A DNA stretch of 64,000 nucleotides from Paraphoma chrysanthemicola (Eukaryota > Ascomycota > Dothideomycetes > Pleosporales > Phaeosphaeriaceae), in NCBI GenBank assembly GCA_020744225.1, contig JAGMWG010000015.1, positions 620,001 to 684,000 on the forward strand, read 5' to 3'. The first letter of the stretch is position 1. Each line of letters begins with the position of its first letter. The notes beneath the pieces are model-generated. The model was not told the DNA's origin, searched no databases, and worked only from the letters and a program-made list of their open reading frames with translations. The position numbers were made by a program, and so were the translations under genes. Of this stretch, positions 1 through 9,706 are shown one piece after another.

Positions 1-622
1 CGTAGTAGTCCGGTTCGGTTGCCATTTCCCGACAAGCCGAACTCAGATATTGGGGCTACCGGAAAAGATAGTCGCAACCCCGCATTCTCACAGCATGATG
101 AACATCATCGAAGTATTGGAGCCAATTAGGTAAATAGAGTAGGTCTTATTCCCTGCTTCGTAAGCTTCGCAAGCTTTGTGGCAGCGGCAGTGGGGACGCT
201 CGGTGCATGCAACCTCGGCTATTCCAAATTAGGATAACCGCGTGAGGGGACAGGGGCATTCTTTAGCGCCGGCTGAACCACGGTGAAGAAAGTAGCACCA
301 GCAAATGTGTACGATGAACTCCACATGATGCCGCTAGTCTAGATACGAAGCGCAGATTAAGTTTTCGGCAGGAGGTCGAGTCGTGGCTTGATGTTGTTCT
401 CAATACAGAACAAATACGTAAAATTCGCGGGTGCCGTTCGCAGTTGTTGGCACACGCCTTCATCTCCTCGCTTCCGACCGCACGGGAGGCCTGACACTCG
501 CTCCTCATCATATCGAGGTCTCTCTCATTGTAACAAGGGACCGCGAGTGATAGAGCAAATTCAGTGTTCACATCTCTTGAGCATCACACAATCTGTAATC
601 AATCTCTGTCCCGGCAGAAAGG
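1..622. other. 5' flank of the alkylsulfatase gene
   Basis: I see no coding region here. Short open frames on both strands lack any protein-like pattern. The last ~200 bases before 623 presumably hold the promoter and 5' UTR of the plus-strand gene that follows. Confidence 0.4.
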
Positions 623-2458
623 ATGTCCGCAGAACCATCCTTTGACGATCGGCGCGACTTCGACGACGCCTCTAGAGGGTTTATTGCGGCCTTGGATCCA
701 GGAGTCATTCGAAACAGCAAAGGTGACGTAGTATGGAACATCGACGAATTCAAATTTCTCGAGGACGAATGCCCGAGCACGGCACATCCAAATCTCTGGC
801 GCCAGGGCCAATTGAACTCAAAGCAAGGCCTCTACGAGATCGTGCCTGGTATCTATCAAGTTCGAGCATTCGATCTGTCCAACGTCACCTTCGTCGAAGG
901 CAAGACGGGGATTGTCGTAATTGATCCTCTGGTGTCTTCTGAATGCGCAAAAGCGGCGCTCGATATCTACCAAGAGCATCGTGGCCATGGCCGAAAAATC
1001 ACTGGAATGATCTACTCGCATTCCCATGGAGATCACTATATGGGCGCCCAAGGATGTTTTGATGGCGAACCCGACCCTTCGGTACCGATCATCGCTCCAG
1101 AAGGATTCATGGAGGCAATCCTCAGCGAGAACATGATTGCCGGCCCTTCGATGCGCAAACGCGGCGCATACATGTATGGTTCCACGCTGAAGCGCGGCCC
1201 AAAGGGGCACATCGGCACAGGACTGGGCATGGCTTCGAGTCGCGGCACTACCTCGCTCATCCCACCAACGCACCTAATTCAGAAGACCGGCGAGGAGATG
1301 GTAGTAGACGGTGTGCGGATTGTATTTCAGATGGTCCCTGGCACCGAAGCTCCGGCGGAAGTGAATTTCCACTTCCCGGGTTTCAATGCCCTCTGCGTGC
1401 CCGAGACAGCTACGAATTGCATGCATAACATTATCACGCTTCGTGGCGCACAGGTCCGCGACGCAAAAGCATGGTCACAATACCTCGACGAGTCGATCCT
1501 ACTCTTTGGCTACAAATCTGATGTCGTATTCGGAAGTCACAATTGGCCAACGTGGGGGAAGAAGGAGCTAATCACCCGGCTGTCTGAGCAGCGCGATATG
1601 TACGGCTACATGCATGATCAGACGGTGCGCATGATGAACAACGGACTCACCGGAATTGAAATTGCCGAGCAGATTCAGTTTCCTCCAGCTATCTCGCGCG
1701 CATGGCATTGTCGTGGCTTCTACGGCTCGCTCAGTCACAATGTCAAAGGCATATACCAGAAGTATATGACCTGGTTCGACGGCAATCCGTCACACCTCTG
1801 GCATTATCCACCAAAAGAAGAAGGAGAGCGGTATGTTGAGTGTTTTGGTGGACTCGATAATCTGCTCGACAAAGCAGAAACATTCAACAAGCGCGACGAT
1901 TCCAGATTTGCTGCAACACTGCTTGGTCATGCTATTGCCGTCTCGCCTGATCATGAACGCACAAAAGATTTGCTAGCCACAGCATATGAGCATCTCGGCT
2001 ACGGGGCAGAGAATGCAACATGGCGCAACTTCTACCTCGTCGCAGCGCAGGAGCTCAGATTGGGCATTAAGCCACCATTACTCGGAGGCGGTAGCACGGC
2101 GCTTGGACCCAAGTTGCCCACAGCAGATTTGTTCCAGATCCTTGGAGTCCAGCTCGATGGCGACAAAGCTGCGAATGCCCAGTTTTCCATGGATTTTGAC
2201 TTCTCAAATGAGGGCAAGACATGGCGAGTCATCATAAGTAATGGTGTCTTGGTGTATCGAAGGCCAGAGCACCTAGATGCCGAAGTGCAGGGCAAGGCAG
2301 ACTTGGAACTGAGGATGACGAAGCTGGAGTTCTTGAAGGGTCTGAGGGGCGAGAAAGTGACTTTCGAGAGTCATAATGGCGACGTTCAGTGTTGGGAGAA
2401 GTTCCTGAATTACATTGCAGTAGGGACCGCGGCTAAGAGGGGACCAAGTCAGTTGTGA
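623..2458 (+). CDS. SdsA1/BDS1-type alkylsulfatase (metallo-beta-lactamase fold)
   Basis: Single-exon gene for a 611-residue enzyme of the linear alkyl sulfatase family, which cleaves alkyl sulfate esters such as SDS with a two-zinc centre and frees sulfate as a sulfur source. The zinc motif SHSHGDHYMG lies at about residues 131-140, just after the beta strand KTGIVVIDPL. The substrate-site pieces PGTEAPAEVNFHFP (~238) and FGSHNWPTWG (~304) follow. A helical dimerisation region precedes a C-terminal SCP2-like domain (~495-605). Length matches the family. There is no signal peptide. The C-terminal tripeptide SQL resembles a weak PTS1, so peroxisomal targeting is possible but unproven. The ATG at 623 is the first in the frame and gives the expected N-terminus. 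Yeast BDS1 is known to be of bacterial origin, so an old transfer is plausible here too, but base use does not stand out from the neighbours. Confidence 0.93.
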   Translation: MSAEPSFDDRRDFDDASRGFIAALDPGVIRNSKGDVVWNIDEFKFLEDECPSTAHPNLWRQGQLNSKQGLYEIVPGIYQVRAFDLSNVTFVEGKTGIVVIDPLVSSECAKAALDIYQEHRGHGRKITGMIYSHSHGDHYMGAQGCFDGEPDPSVPIIAPEGFMEAILSENMIAGPSMRKRGAYMYGSTLKRGPKGHIGTGLGMASSRGTTSLIPPTHLIQKTGEEMVVDGVRIVFQMVPGTEAPAEVNFHFPGFNALCVPETATNCMHNIITLRGAQVRDAKAWSQYLDESILLFGYKSDVVFGSHNWPTWGKKELITRLSEQRDMYGYMHDQTVRMMNNGLTGIEIAEQIQFPPAISRAWHCRGFYGSLSHNVKGIYQKYMTWFDGNPSHLWHYPPKEEGERYVECFGGLDNLLDKAETFNKRDDSRFAATLLGHAIAVSPDHERTKDLLATAYEHLGYGAENATWRNFYLVAAQELRLGIKPPLLGGGSTALGPKLPTADLFQILGVQLDGDKAANAQFSMDFDFSNEGKTWRVIISNGVLVYRRPEHLDAEVQGKADLELRMTKLEFLKGLRGEKVTFESHNGDVQCWEKFLNYIAVGTAAKRGPSQL

Positions 2459-2795
2459 GTGTTGAGAATATGTTGATCCTGCCGTGCAGGTGGAGGTTTT
2501 GATGATATTTGATACCTAGACTTTGGATTCTGCAATTCGCTCTTAACAAACGACGAGAACATCCTGCCAAAACCAACATGGATCAAACTCAATGCAGTAA
2601 AATCGATTCTTATACGCCCTCCATCTCCACCCGCGGCTGTCCTCCCCACTAGTATCTTTTCCATCGCGCATTATCCCACCTGTAATTCTCTGCTGCCATC
2701 TGGCGCTCCAATCTGAGCATCCTTCCTCACTCCGCCCCTTATGATATCTCCAGCCCGTCTTCCGTCCCTCACACACACACCAAACTCGCCTACGC

Positions 2796-2918
2796 TCAAA
2801 CAACTCGCCCCTCAACGTCCCGCCAGTAAATATAAATCCTTTCGTTCCTCTCTTCTTGCGTGAGAAAGAAGTCCTCGACCCAATTATATATGGCGGTGAA
2901 GAACCCGCAGGCCAGCAT
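2796..2918 (-). CDS. candidate microprotein A (40 aa)
   Basis: A 41-codon frame from ATG at 2918 to TGA at 2796. I do not recognise the protein. Its pattern is a hydrophobic start, then the core IYNWVEDFF, then TQEERNERIYIYWRD. It is worth listing because a second minus-strand ORF of the same length at 3653-3778 has the same pattern: SIYGWVKGLF followed by SKEEQERRYWQDID. The shared pattern is IY-x-WV-x3-F, a short gap, (Q/K)EE-x2-ER, then YW-x-D. The upstream DNA is CT-rich, like a fungal 5' UTR, and the ATG follows CCAAAA. Both are far below usual gene-calling length. Inference: paralogous small, possibly membrane-associated proteins. Chance similarity cannot be excluded without homologues or transcripts. 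Confidence 0.4.
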   Translation of the reverse strand: MLACGFFTAIYNWVEDFFLTQEERNERIYIYWRDVEGRVV

Positions 2919-3652
2919 TTTTGGCGGCGGCTGAAGCGTTGGGATGTGGATTGGATTGACGAGTAAAGTTGAGTAGTGGGAAAAGGCGACATGGGAAGAA
3001 CTGTTGGGATAGAGAACATGTAGTGCTAGTACTATTGTGTGAAACCACTAGAGAGCTGCCACGTCGGAGACGAAAAGCGTGTGGTAATCGCACGGCAAGA
3101 CGACTTCACGCGCCTCAGGCACAAAAACGATGTCTCCTGCTATCCGCTAAGTGGCGGAAGCGGCATCACTTCTTCTTCAATGTGGTGGCAATCTATATTT
3201 TGAACACGAAGGTGTAGTCTAAGCGAGGTGGCGAACATGAAGTGGTGGCTATGCTAGGCAGACGCGAGGCGAGGCTGGGAAGCACAAGATCTCATAGCAC
3301 AATCACGGGCCTGAAATAACCCACCAATGGCTAATATACGCAAGCGCGTAGAGGGCGTACGCTGAAGTAGCTTTTGTTCTATGCGAATTGTTCATTTGCA
3401 GGCATTTACAGTCCATTGTACCAAAGCACTACTAATTCCCAAGCCCATAGCTATGCCCTGCATTCCATTCCAATCATATCAAACAATCAAAAAACTCCAT
3501 CGCAAACATGTCAACAGCTTGCCCCAGAGAGCAAGTATACCTCTACAATTCAGACCCTCCAACAAACGCCGTGCCCTGCTTATCCACGCCCAACCCAATG
3601 CCTGCTCGCATAGCTATGCATTCGTCCGCTCACAGCTTACCCAAGAACTCCC

Positions 3653-3778
3653 TCAGCATCCTCGATCCCGACAATCAATGTCCTGCCAATACCTTCTCTC
3701 CTGCTCTTCTTTCGAAAGTTCTTTCGCGACAAACAACCCCTTGACCCAGCCATAAATCGAGCTAAAAACGTTCGCCAT
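3653..3778 (-). CDS. candidate microprotein B (41 aa), relative of microprotein A
   Basis: A 42-codon frame from ATG at 3778 to TGA at 3653. It starts MANVFSSIYGWVKGLF and continues through SKEEQERRYWQDIDC to a Cys/Arg-rich end. The aromatic-hydrophobic helix followed by a charged EEQER-YWQD segment matches microprotein A 0.9 kb away on the same strand. The first 16 residues also recall the amphipathic N-terminus of Arl8-type small GTPases. No GTPase motifs (GxxxxGKT, DxGG, NKxD) follow in any minus frame down to about 3400, so I do not call it a GTPase. The start overlaps the end of the open frame at 3762-4217 by 17 bases. Confidence 0.4.
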   Translation of the reverse strand: MANVFSSIYGWVKGLFVAKELSKEEQERRYWQDIDCRDRGC

Positions 3779-4217
3779 ATTGCTTTCCTCGTAAAATCCG
3801 ACTGCTTGGGGCAGATTGGCGGAGATAGGTTGGTTGAAAGAAGTCGAGCTTTAGGCTTGCGGGCGAGACTATAACGTGCAGTGGGAGCAGCAGCGGTTCA
3901 GTCTGGTAACAAGAAATCGATTTAGCCTTTGAGTCTTGTAGTGCACCGCGGTTGATTAAGAGTGAGGCGGTAAGGAAGAGACTCACGTATTGTTCGAGGC
4001 GCAAACTGATGGCTTGGTAGACCACTACGCCGACAAATAGCTCTTCCTCGATTGTGCAGGTAGCTATCTCGAGCTGCTACACAAAGCACACAAAATGTAA
4101 CAAGAAGTTAAAGAAGTCAGGGCCAAAGTATTCTTCGATTAAAGTAATAAGAAGCCTGAGCAGCAACGGCACTCCGTCATATAGTGTATTGATGCATGAA
4201 TGATCCTTCGGGTCCAT
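3762..4217 (-). other. unexplained long minus-strand frame, one internal stop
   Basis: Read from ATG at 4217 this frame stays open for 152 codons except for one TAG at 4079-4077. The first part (PLLLRLLITLIEEYFGPDFF) and the part after the TAG (TCTIEEELFVGVVVYQAISL) look protein-like: amphipathic and acidic, with no low complexity. The TAG sits at the end of a pyrimidine-rich stretch that looks like a 3' splice site (TTTGTGTAG), with CTGAC ~30 nt upstream. A canonical donor GTGAGT follows at 3986, with a TTACCAG acceptor near 3905, and that splice would keep the frame. It may be a small intron-containing gene whose first exon I cannot place. I cannot name a family. Confidence 0.25.
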
Positions 4218-4542
4218 GTGTATGACCAGTAGTGGAGAGATAGCGAGTTGATGCCTTAATGTGGTGGCGATGCACGTCGGTTACGGGCTTGGGTGTTGAT
4301 GGGGACGGGACGGGGTGGCTGTGCAAGGCAATGAGGGCAAGGCTGAGAAGAACGTGTAGCCGCGTTTTGCGCATGGAAATGTAGAAATTTAACATTGTCA
4401 GGTCAATAAATCAATGAGAGACAAGCGATGAAACAGTGTGACTACGCATGAACTATTTAGTTCCCATAGTGGTCATACATTCTAATGACAACATTTCTTC
4501 GTTAGTAACAGCACGCTAATGCGAGGACACAACCTCATCTAA

Positions 4543-6568
4543 CTACTCCCTCATCTTCACACTCCCATCTTTATCTCTTACTTCTCCCTCAAGCAACACC
4601 TCATGCCCATCCCCCTCCCTCACCCCCTGTGCAACCACCCAACCCACCACCGCGACAGCACTCATAAGCCACCAACTCAGTCCCACAACACCCATATCCA
4701 GCCCTCGACCAAACACCCAACTGAACATGATCGGGCCAAGCGTGCGCGTCAGACTAGATACCGACTGACCGATCCCATGCACCGTGCCGAGCACACTGGG
4801 GTGCGGCGAGACGTTGTTGATCAAGATAGTAGTGCACGGTAAAGCAAACGTGCGCGCAAGGACTTGTATTGATAACACACCAATAATAGCGAGCCAGATC
4901 CATGGACCTGAGACGCCAGCTGGTGGAGCGGCCCAGCTGGGTACGCGACTTAGAAACGGGGCGAGTGCGTACGTGATTGGAAAGAGGGCAAGGAAGATGC
5001 GATAGCTTTTCGCTGTGCCGAGACGATGGGATAAGTTTGGGTAGATGAAGAGTTGCAGCGTGATGCCCATGACGCCGAGGATGGCGAGCGCGACGCCGAT
5101 GCGTGCGGGCGGGAGTGCGAGACCGCCGGTGAAGTGAAAGAAGCCGTGAGGCTTGAAGTGTGGCGGATGGGGATGAGCGGGGTCGTAGCGCGGTGTGGAG
5201 AGGTAGATGAACCACAGCGAGTTGAAGCCGCCGACGTGCATGGCGAGGAGGCCATGGGCGAAGAGTGTGATGATGAGGCTGCGGGTGAAGATGCGTCGGA
5301 ATGGCAGGACTTGGCGTGATGTTCGTTTGGGCTTGTCGGAGATGTCGTGATGCGCAGATGTGGGTGTAGGCTGGAGCTCGAAGCTTGATGCTGCTTCTTC
5401 GTCGACTGCGATGGCAGTATATCCTGACTCGGAAGCGATGTTTTGGCGGAAGACGTTTCGACGTATCCAGCGTCCCACACGGAGGCCACGATCTGGCTTA
5501 TCCTTGCAAAGCTCGCTGGTTTCTTCCAGCAGGAATATCACAGCTAGTGCGGAGAAGAGGAGAAAGATGGCGCTTATCAGATTTGGAAGTGCATATGGCC
5601 AGTGCTTCATCCATTTCACACCGTCTTTACCTCCAATGACAGAGCCAGGTCCGAAAATTGACGGATAGCTTGCGACTGGATCTGCGAGAAGACCGCCTGA
5701 GAATGTCAATAATGCTCAACCGAAAGCAAGATCAATACAGCTTACCCAGGATGGGACCTATTATGACCCCAACATTGAATGTCATTGGCAATATGAGAAA
5801 TGCTCTGCTCTGGTACTTCTTCTCTTTGATAATCTCCGAGATCATCGTCCTCATCACTCCGATGTTACCATTGAGAACTCCGCCGAACAATCTGAATGCG
5901 ACAGCCATTCCGAAACTGTGGGAGAAGCCAAAGCCAATGATGCTGCACATGGTACCTAACAGCCCGATACATATCGCGTTTTTACGGCCACCATGTTCGG
6001 AGTCGGCGAATCGACCCCATAGCATAGCAGTCAGGAACTGCGCAAATGGAAACGCAGCCTGGATGATGCCAGCCTGGTACGAGATGGTCGAGTCCGGAAG
6101 CGACGGATCGAAAGACTGCAACTGATAGAAGAGGTACGATCCCAGCGATGTCTGTGTCAGAGGCTCCGAAAGACGTGCGAGGGTGAGGACAAACAGCTGG
6201 TCTTTCCTGGGCAGCGAGCGCCACGAGATGGGTTTTCCTTTCGCAGCGTCTGCATTCTCCGTGTCGTCCACGTGTGGTAGAGCGGTTCCGGCTTGGACAT
6301 TCGTCTCTATGATGAGACCATCTTGCGACGTGCGGCTTTCGCCGTATTGTCGCCCATTTTCTTCTTCATCGCTATCGCTTGCATACTTCCGGTCTGCAGT
6401 GCCCAGGGGCTCTTGTCCTACGAATGTGGCATGTTCGGCTTGTAAAGGAGCCGCCTCGTGCACAGTGTCGATTGCTGCATTATTTCCGAACGGCTGTTGA
6501 CCGGAAATATCCTCTAAGGAAAGTTTGGACGTGGATGATCCGTAGCCAGTCACCGTGTTCCTGCTCAT
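4543..6568 (-). CDS. MFS transporter, YCR023C-like
   Basis: Two exons: 6568-5746 and 5696-4543. The 49-nt intron (5745-5697) has GTAAGC...CTCAG borders and phase 1. The product is 658 residues. A polar N-terminal tail of about 145 residues precedes the transporter core. The first transmembrane half contains SLGSYLFYQLQSF and the MFS motif-A-like GRFADSEHGGRKN. RLFGGVLNGNIGVMRTMISE and GVIIGPILGGLLADP fit helices 4 and 5. A long charged loop (PDRGLRVGRW onward) separates the halves. This arrangement matches fungal MFS proteins related to yeast YCR023C, whose substrates are unknown. Start choice: the first true ATG is at 6568; an in-frame extension upstream begins only with TTG. It is the first of three minus-strand genes. 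Membrane: plasma or vacuolar, not decidable here. Confidence 0.9.
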
Positions 6569-7189
6569 GAGCGCTGAGATACCCCGCAATCAACGAGAAC
6601 TACTGAAAGCTCGCTGCTTAGCATGAGGGATGGTATGTGTTTGAGCAAGGAAAACATGACGACGACGCTCGAGAAGACGTTTTCCGGGCTATGACCGGAG
6701 TTTTGGGGCTCGAACGAAGGCTGCGGCTGATAGTGTGCCGTCTGATTGGTGGTGAGGCGGGCGTTGAGTGCTGTCGCGTGCAGGCGTCGGAGTTGAGTTG
6801 GTTCCGATGCTGGGTGAGGGGCAAAATCGCGAGCGTGGGGTAAAGAAATATCCAGAGCAACGCGACGCGTTTGAAATGGGTAGCGATAGATTCTGGTACG
6901 TTGCGATAGGTAGACACGGCGAGAAGATGTTCCCGTGAGGGTGAAATCTTTTGGTCACGTCACGAGTGCAGTTGCGCAACGCGACGGCACGTGGCGAAGA
7001 GGTAGGAACATTTGAAGCAAATCAATGCACTCATATACAAACAGCTCGCATAGAGCAATGCATGAAATAGCGAGCGACAGGCCGCCAATATCTTCATTTC
7101 CCATAGCTCATCTCGTCATCACAAATACAGATATTCTACAACTTCCCATAGCTCTTCTTCTTGTCCTTAGATTCGTCCTCGCCATCTAG
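6569..7189. other. intergenic, promoter of the MFS gene
   Basis: I find no credible coding region. It contains the upstream region of the minus-strand MFS gene and the 3' end of the methionine sulfoxide reductase gene. Confidence 0.4.
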
Positions 7190-7843
7190 TCACTTCGACT
7201 CCTCATTCGGGCTGAAGTTGATGCTGACGCTGTTCACACAATGCCTCTCATCCTTGGGATTGCCAAATCGCTCTCCCTTGAAAATATGTCCTAGATGTCC
7301 TCCGCAGTTGTTGCAAACAATTTCGGTCCTGCCGCCATCGGGTCTTTGTCCGACAGCACCGGGCACAGCGTCCCAGAACGCCGGCCAGCCACAACCAGAG
7401 TCGAACTTGTGGTTCGCTTTATATAGTGGTGTGGAGCAGCCGGTGCAGCTGTACACGCCGGCGGAGGGGTAGTGCTTGTCATATTCGCCAGAGCCGGGGT
7501 ATTCGGTGCCTTTCTTGCGGAGGATGCGGAATTGTTCTATGGGCGGTTAGTGGTTGCGTGATGACTATGGAGTGTAAGGAGACGCACCTGGTGAAAGCTG
7601 TGTCTGCCACTCGCCCTCCGTCTTCTGTACAGCGTAGTTCGTGTTGTCCGCCATGTTGCTGGATGATCCAAAGAGCGCGCCGAGGAATGGGATGTTGGGC
7701 ATAGAGCGATATAGAAGCGCGCGCTGAGGGGTGTTGTAGAGCGTACGACCGAGGTATGCGGGATGCGCGCGGAAGAAGGCGCCGGTGGTGTTCGTGACGG
7801 TGTGAAAGGTGCGCAGGAGTGTGGGGAAGGAAGGGAAGCGCAT
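7190..7843 (-). CDS. peptide methionine-(R)-S-oxide reductase, MsrB type
   Basis: Two exons, 7843-7588 and 7536-7190, joined over a 51-nt intron (7587-7537, GTGCGT...CATAG, phase 1), give 200 residues. The enzyme reduces methionine-R-sulfoxide in oxidised proteins using thioredoxin. The SelR domain covers about residues 75-197. It has the entry QLSPEQFRILRKKGTEYPGSG, two zinc CxxC pairs (CTGC and CNNC), the substrate motif GCGWPAFW and the catalytic cysteine in ERHCVNSVS. The first ~65 residues are Arg/Thr-rich with no acidic residues near the start, as in a mitochondrial presequence. An internal Met (MPNIPFLG, ~48) could give a cytosolic form. Splicing restores SPEQFR exactly, which supports the intron. 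Confidence 0.95.
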
Positions 7844-8028
7844 ATGGTGTGGTTATATGCTATGCGTGTCTGGAGTATTTGGAAGGAAAGAGAGGCGTAG
7901 CGGAGTCGAGATGGTGAGGTCGTGGTGGCGGAGAGCTTGAGCTCCGACACGAGGATGAGCATTTGGAATTGCGTCATGACATATGCCCCTGCATCTTCAT
8001 CTTCATCGCGAACCATCCATGGCCACTC

Positions 8029-8280
8029 TTACACCAGAGCGGTGACAATAATAATGCCTGCAATGATAGCGAGGACAAACAGGGCGGAAATGCCGACGTA
8101 TTTCACAACTCTCAACTTCGAGCCGTGTCGCCACTCTGCTTGAACATTTCTCCACGACGCTGAAAGAGGTAGCTTCTGGTCATCGCCAGGCTTATTGCCG
8201 CCTCGCTCGGCGTCGACAGGATGATTCGGGGTGGGATGGGAGTCTGCGAACGGATCAAGGACTGTAGTGTTGGACGTCAT
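8029..8280 (-). CDS. small tail-anchored membrane protein, hypothetical
   Basis: Single exon, 83 residues. The first ~58 residues are polar (NTTVLDPFADSHPTPNHP, then ERGGNKPGDDQ). A basic patch (HGSKLRVVKY) then leads into one hydrophobic helix, VGISALFVLAIIAGIIIVTA, which runs to the end. This is the layout of a C-tail-anchored protein inserted in ER or mitochondrial outer membrane. I do not recognise the family. The ATG at 8280 is the only one before the polar domain. Confidence 0.65.
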   Translation of the reverse strand: MTSNTTVLDPFADSHPTPNHPVDAERGGNKPGDDQKLPLSASWRNVQAEWRHGSKLRVVKYVGISALFVLAIIAGIIIVTALV

Positions 8281-9219
8281 GTTGTTGGTGGTAAAAGAAT
8301 TTGGAATATTGAAGACTGGCTCGCTGCATCTCCAATCCGCAGTCTCGATGCCAGCCAGTATTTAAGACGCGATAGGTTTTCATCAGGCCCATAGGCGCAG
8401 GCATCCCCTTACGTCTCGCCCTGCAAGCTGGATGCTGCGGTCCGCATGCGGGCAAGTTGGCATCCTTCTGTCAGCGTGAGGCTTAGACATATCCACCCAG
8501 GACTTGGGCAACATCCAACGTTCCATCCGAACCCCGAGCAGCCAAGCCTCTGGACAATGACAGCATCCAGAGGAATGATAAGTCTTCTCTGAAAACGATG
8601 TAGGTCTCCTGCATCGATGTCGTGCGGCGCGGTTCTCCAAGCTGGACGCTGCGGCTGCAGGACGGCCGTGCCTCACTGCTGTGCCACATAAGGTCATGAC
8701 AATGCCCCTCACAGCATCAGCTCCTAGAAATAGCCCAATGACTCGCGGATGAAACGTTAAACCTACATCCTACGGTAACGCGACGGTCGCATTCGAGCAG
8801 CGGACGCCTTAAAGGAAACGCCTATCTTTCTCATCGCGCTGCTGCACAGCAGTGGCCCTACTTCATTAACGACCGCTTTGGGAGAACGCACAGCTGCCTC
8901 CAGCATGACAAAACCCTGGGGAAATGGACCATGCACGGGAGCGCAGCGTTACCGTAGACGACTCGAGCAGAAGAGAGTAGCTGCGGCCCGCAGAGAAGCG
9001 AGGAAAGAAAAGTTGAGGGCATTCTTTGCGCCGTGGAGGACCTGGTAGTCGGATATGTTTATTCGTAAGGGTACCAAGGTTGAGAGGGGAACGAAAAAAG
9101 AGGTGGAAAGTTTGGCAAGTCAAGAGTAATGCTCAAGCGTAGAAGGAGTGGATGGCTTGTTGTTGTTGTTGTGTCACGTGCATGGAGCGACTTCCTGCGG
9201 CTCCTTCCCTCTGCCGTCC
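8281..9219. other. intergenic, no gene seen
   Basis: Open frames here are short and do not look like proteins. The near-start part is likely the promoter of the tail-anchored protein gene. Confidence 0.35.
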
Positions 9220-9706
9220 CTAGCGCATCTCTTCTTCATCACACATCAGCAACCGAACACGCATTGTCAAAATGAAGACTTTGATTTCTGAACACAATCG
9301 ACCATCTTCCCAGTTCCTCCGCTCCATGCAAATGCGCGCAACCATGCATGCAATGCCAGTCGACCGCTTGAATCTGGCAGGGATGATCTTCGTCACTTCA
9401 CTCGTCTCCAAATTCTCATAATCATCCGTCCTCACCAGCCACTCATCCTTCTCTGCATGCTATCTCTCTCCTTCTCTTTCGAGTTTTGCATCCATCAAAG
9501 CGAAGTTTCCTGAGCCATCGTTGGCGTGGAGTTTGTTATATGTATCCGTCGATGCAGTACTTTCCTGTGCCAATACTGGCGTGGATATGGTTGTTGCGTC
9601 CGTCAATGCAGCGCTTTCCTGTGCCTTAAGTGGGCCTGGAGTATGTGTGCTATAAGTGAGATGGCCGCGATCGCATGTAGCGTTCCTGTGTTCGAAGTTG
9701 CAATCT
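9220..9706 (-). other. coding-like DNA downstream of the 9.7-12.1 kb gene
   Basis: One minus frame is open from inside the preceding gene's 3' end to 9220 except for a single TAG at 9462-9460. Its reading is protein-like. An imperfect ~53-base tandem duplication gives AQESAALTD and AQESTASTD. After the TAG comes an acidic/basic mixed stretch (DEWLVRTDDYENLETSEVTK). It could be a lost 3' exon of the neighbour, a small gene, or chance. No clear splice pair connects it to the neighbour. Confidence 0.2.

Noticed and set aside
3653..3778. Arl8-type small GTPase N-terminus
   Set aside because: The first 16 residues look alike, but no GTP-binding motif follows in any minus frame down to about 3400, and the ORF matches the neighbouring microprotein instead.
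3762..4217. Stop-codon readthrough at TAG CAG CTC
   Set aside because: The context is close to the leaky TAG-CAR-YYA motif but lacks the final A. A splice site explains the TAG as well, and neither reading has support from a known family.
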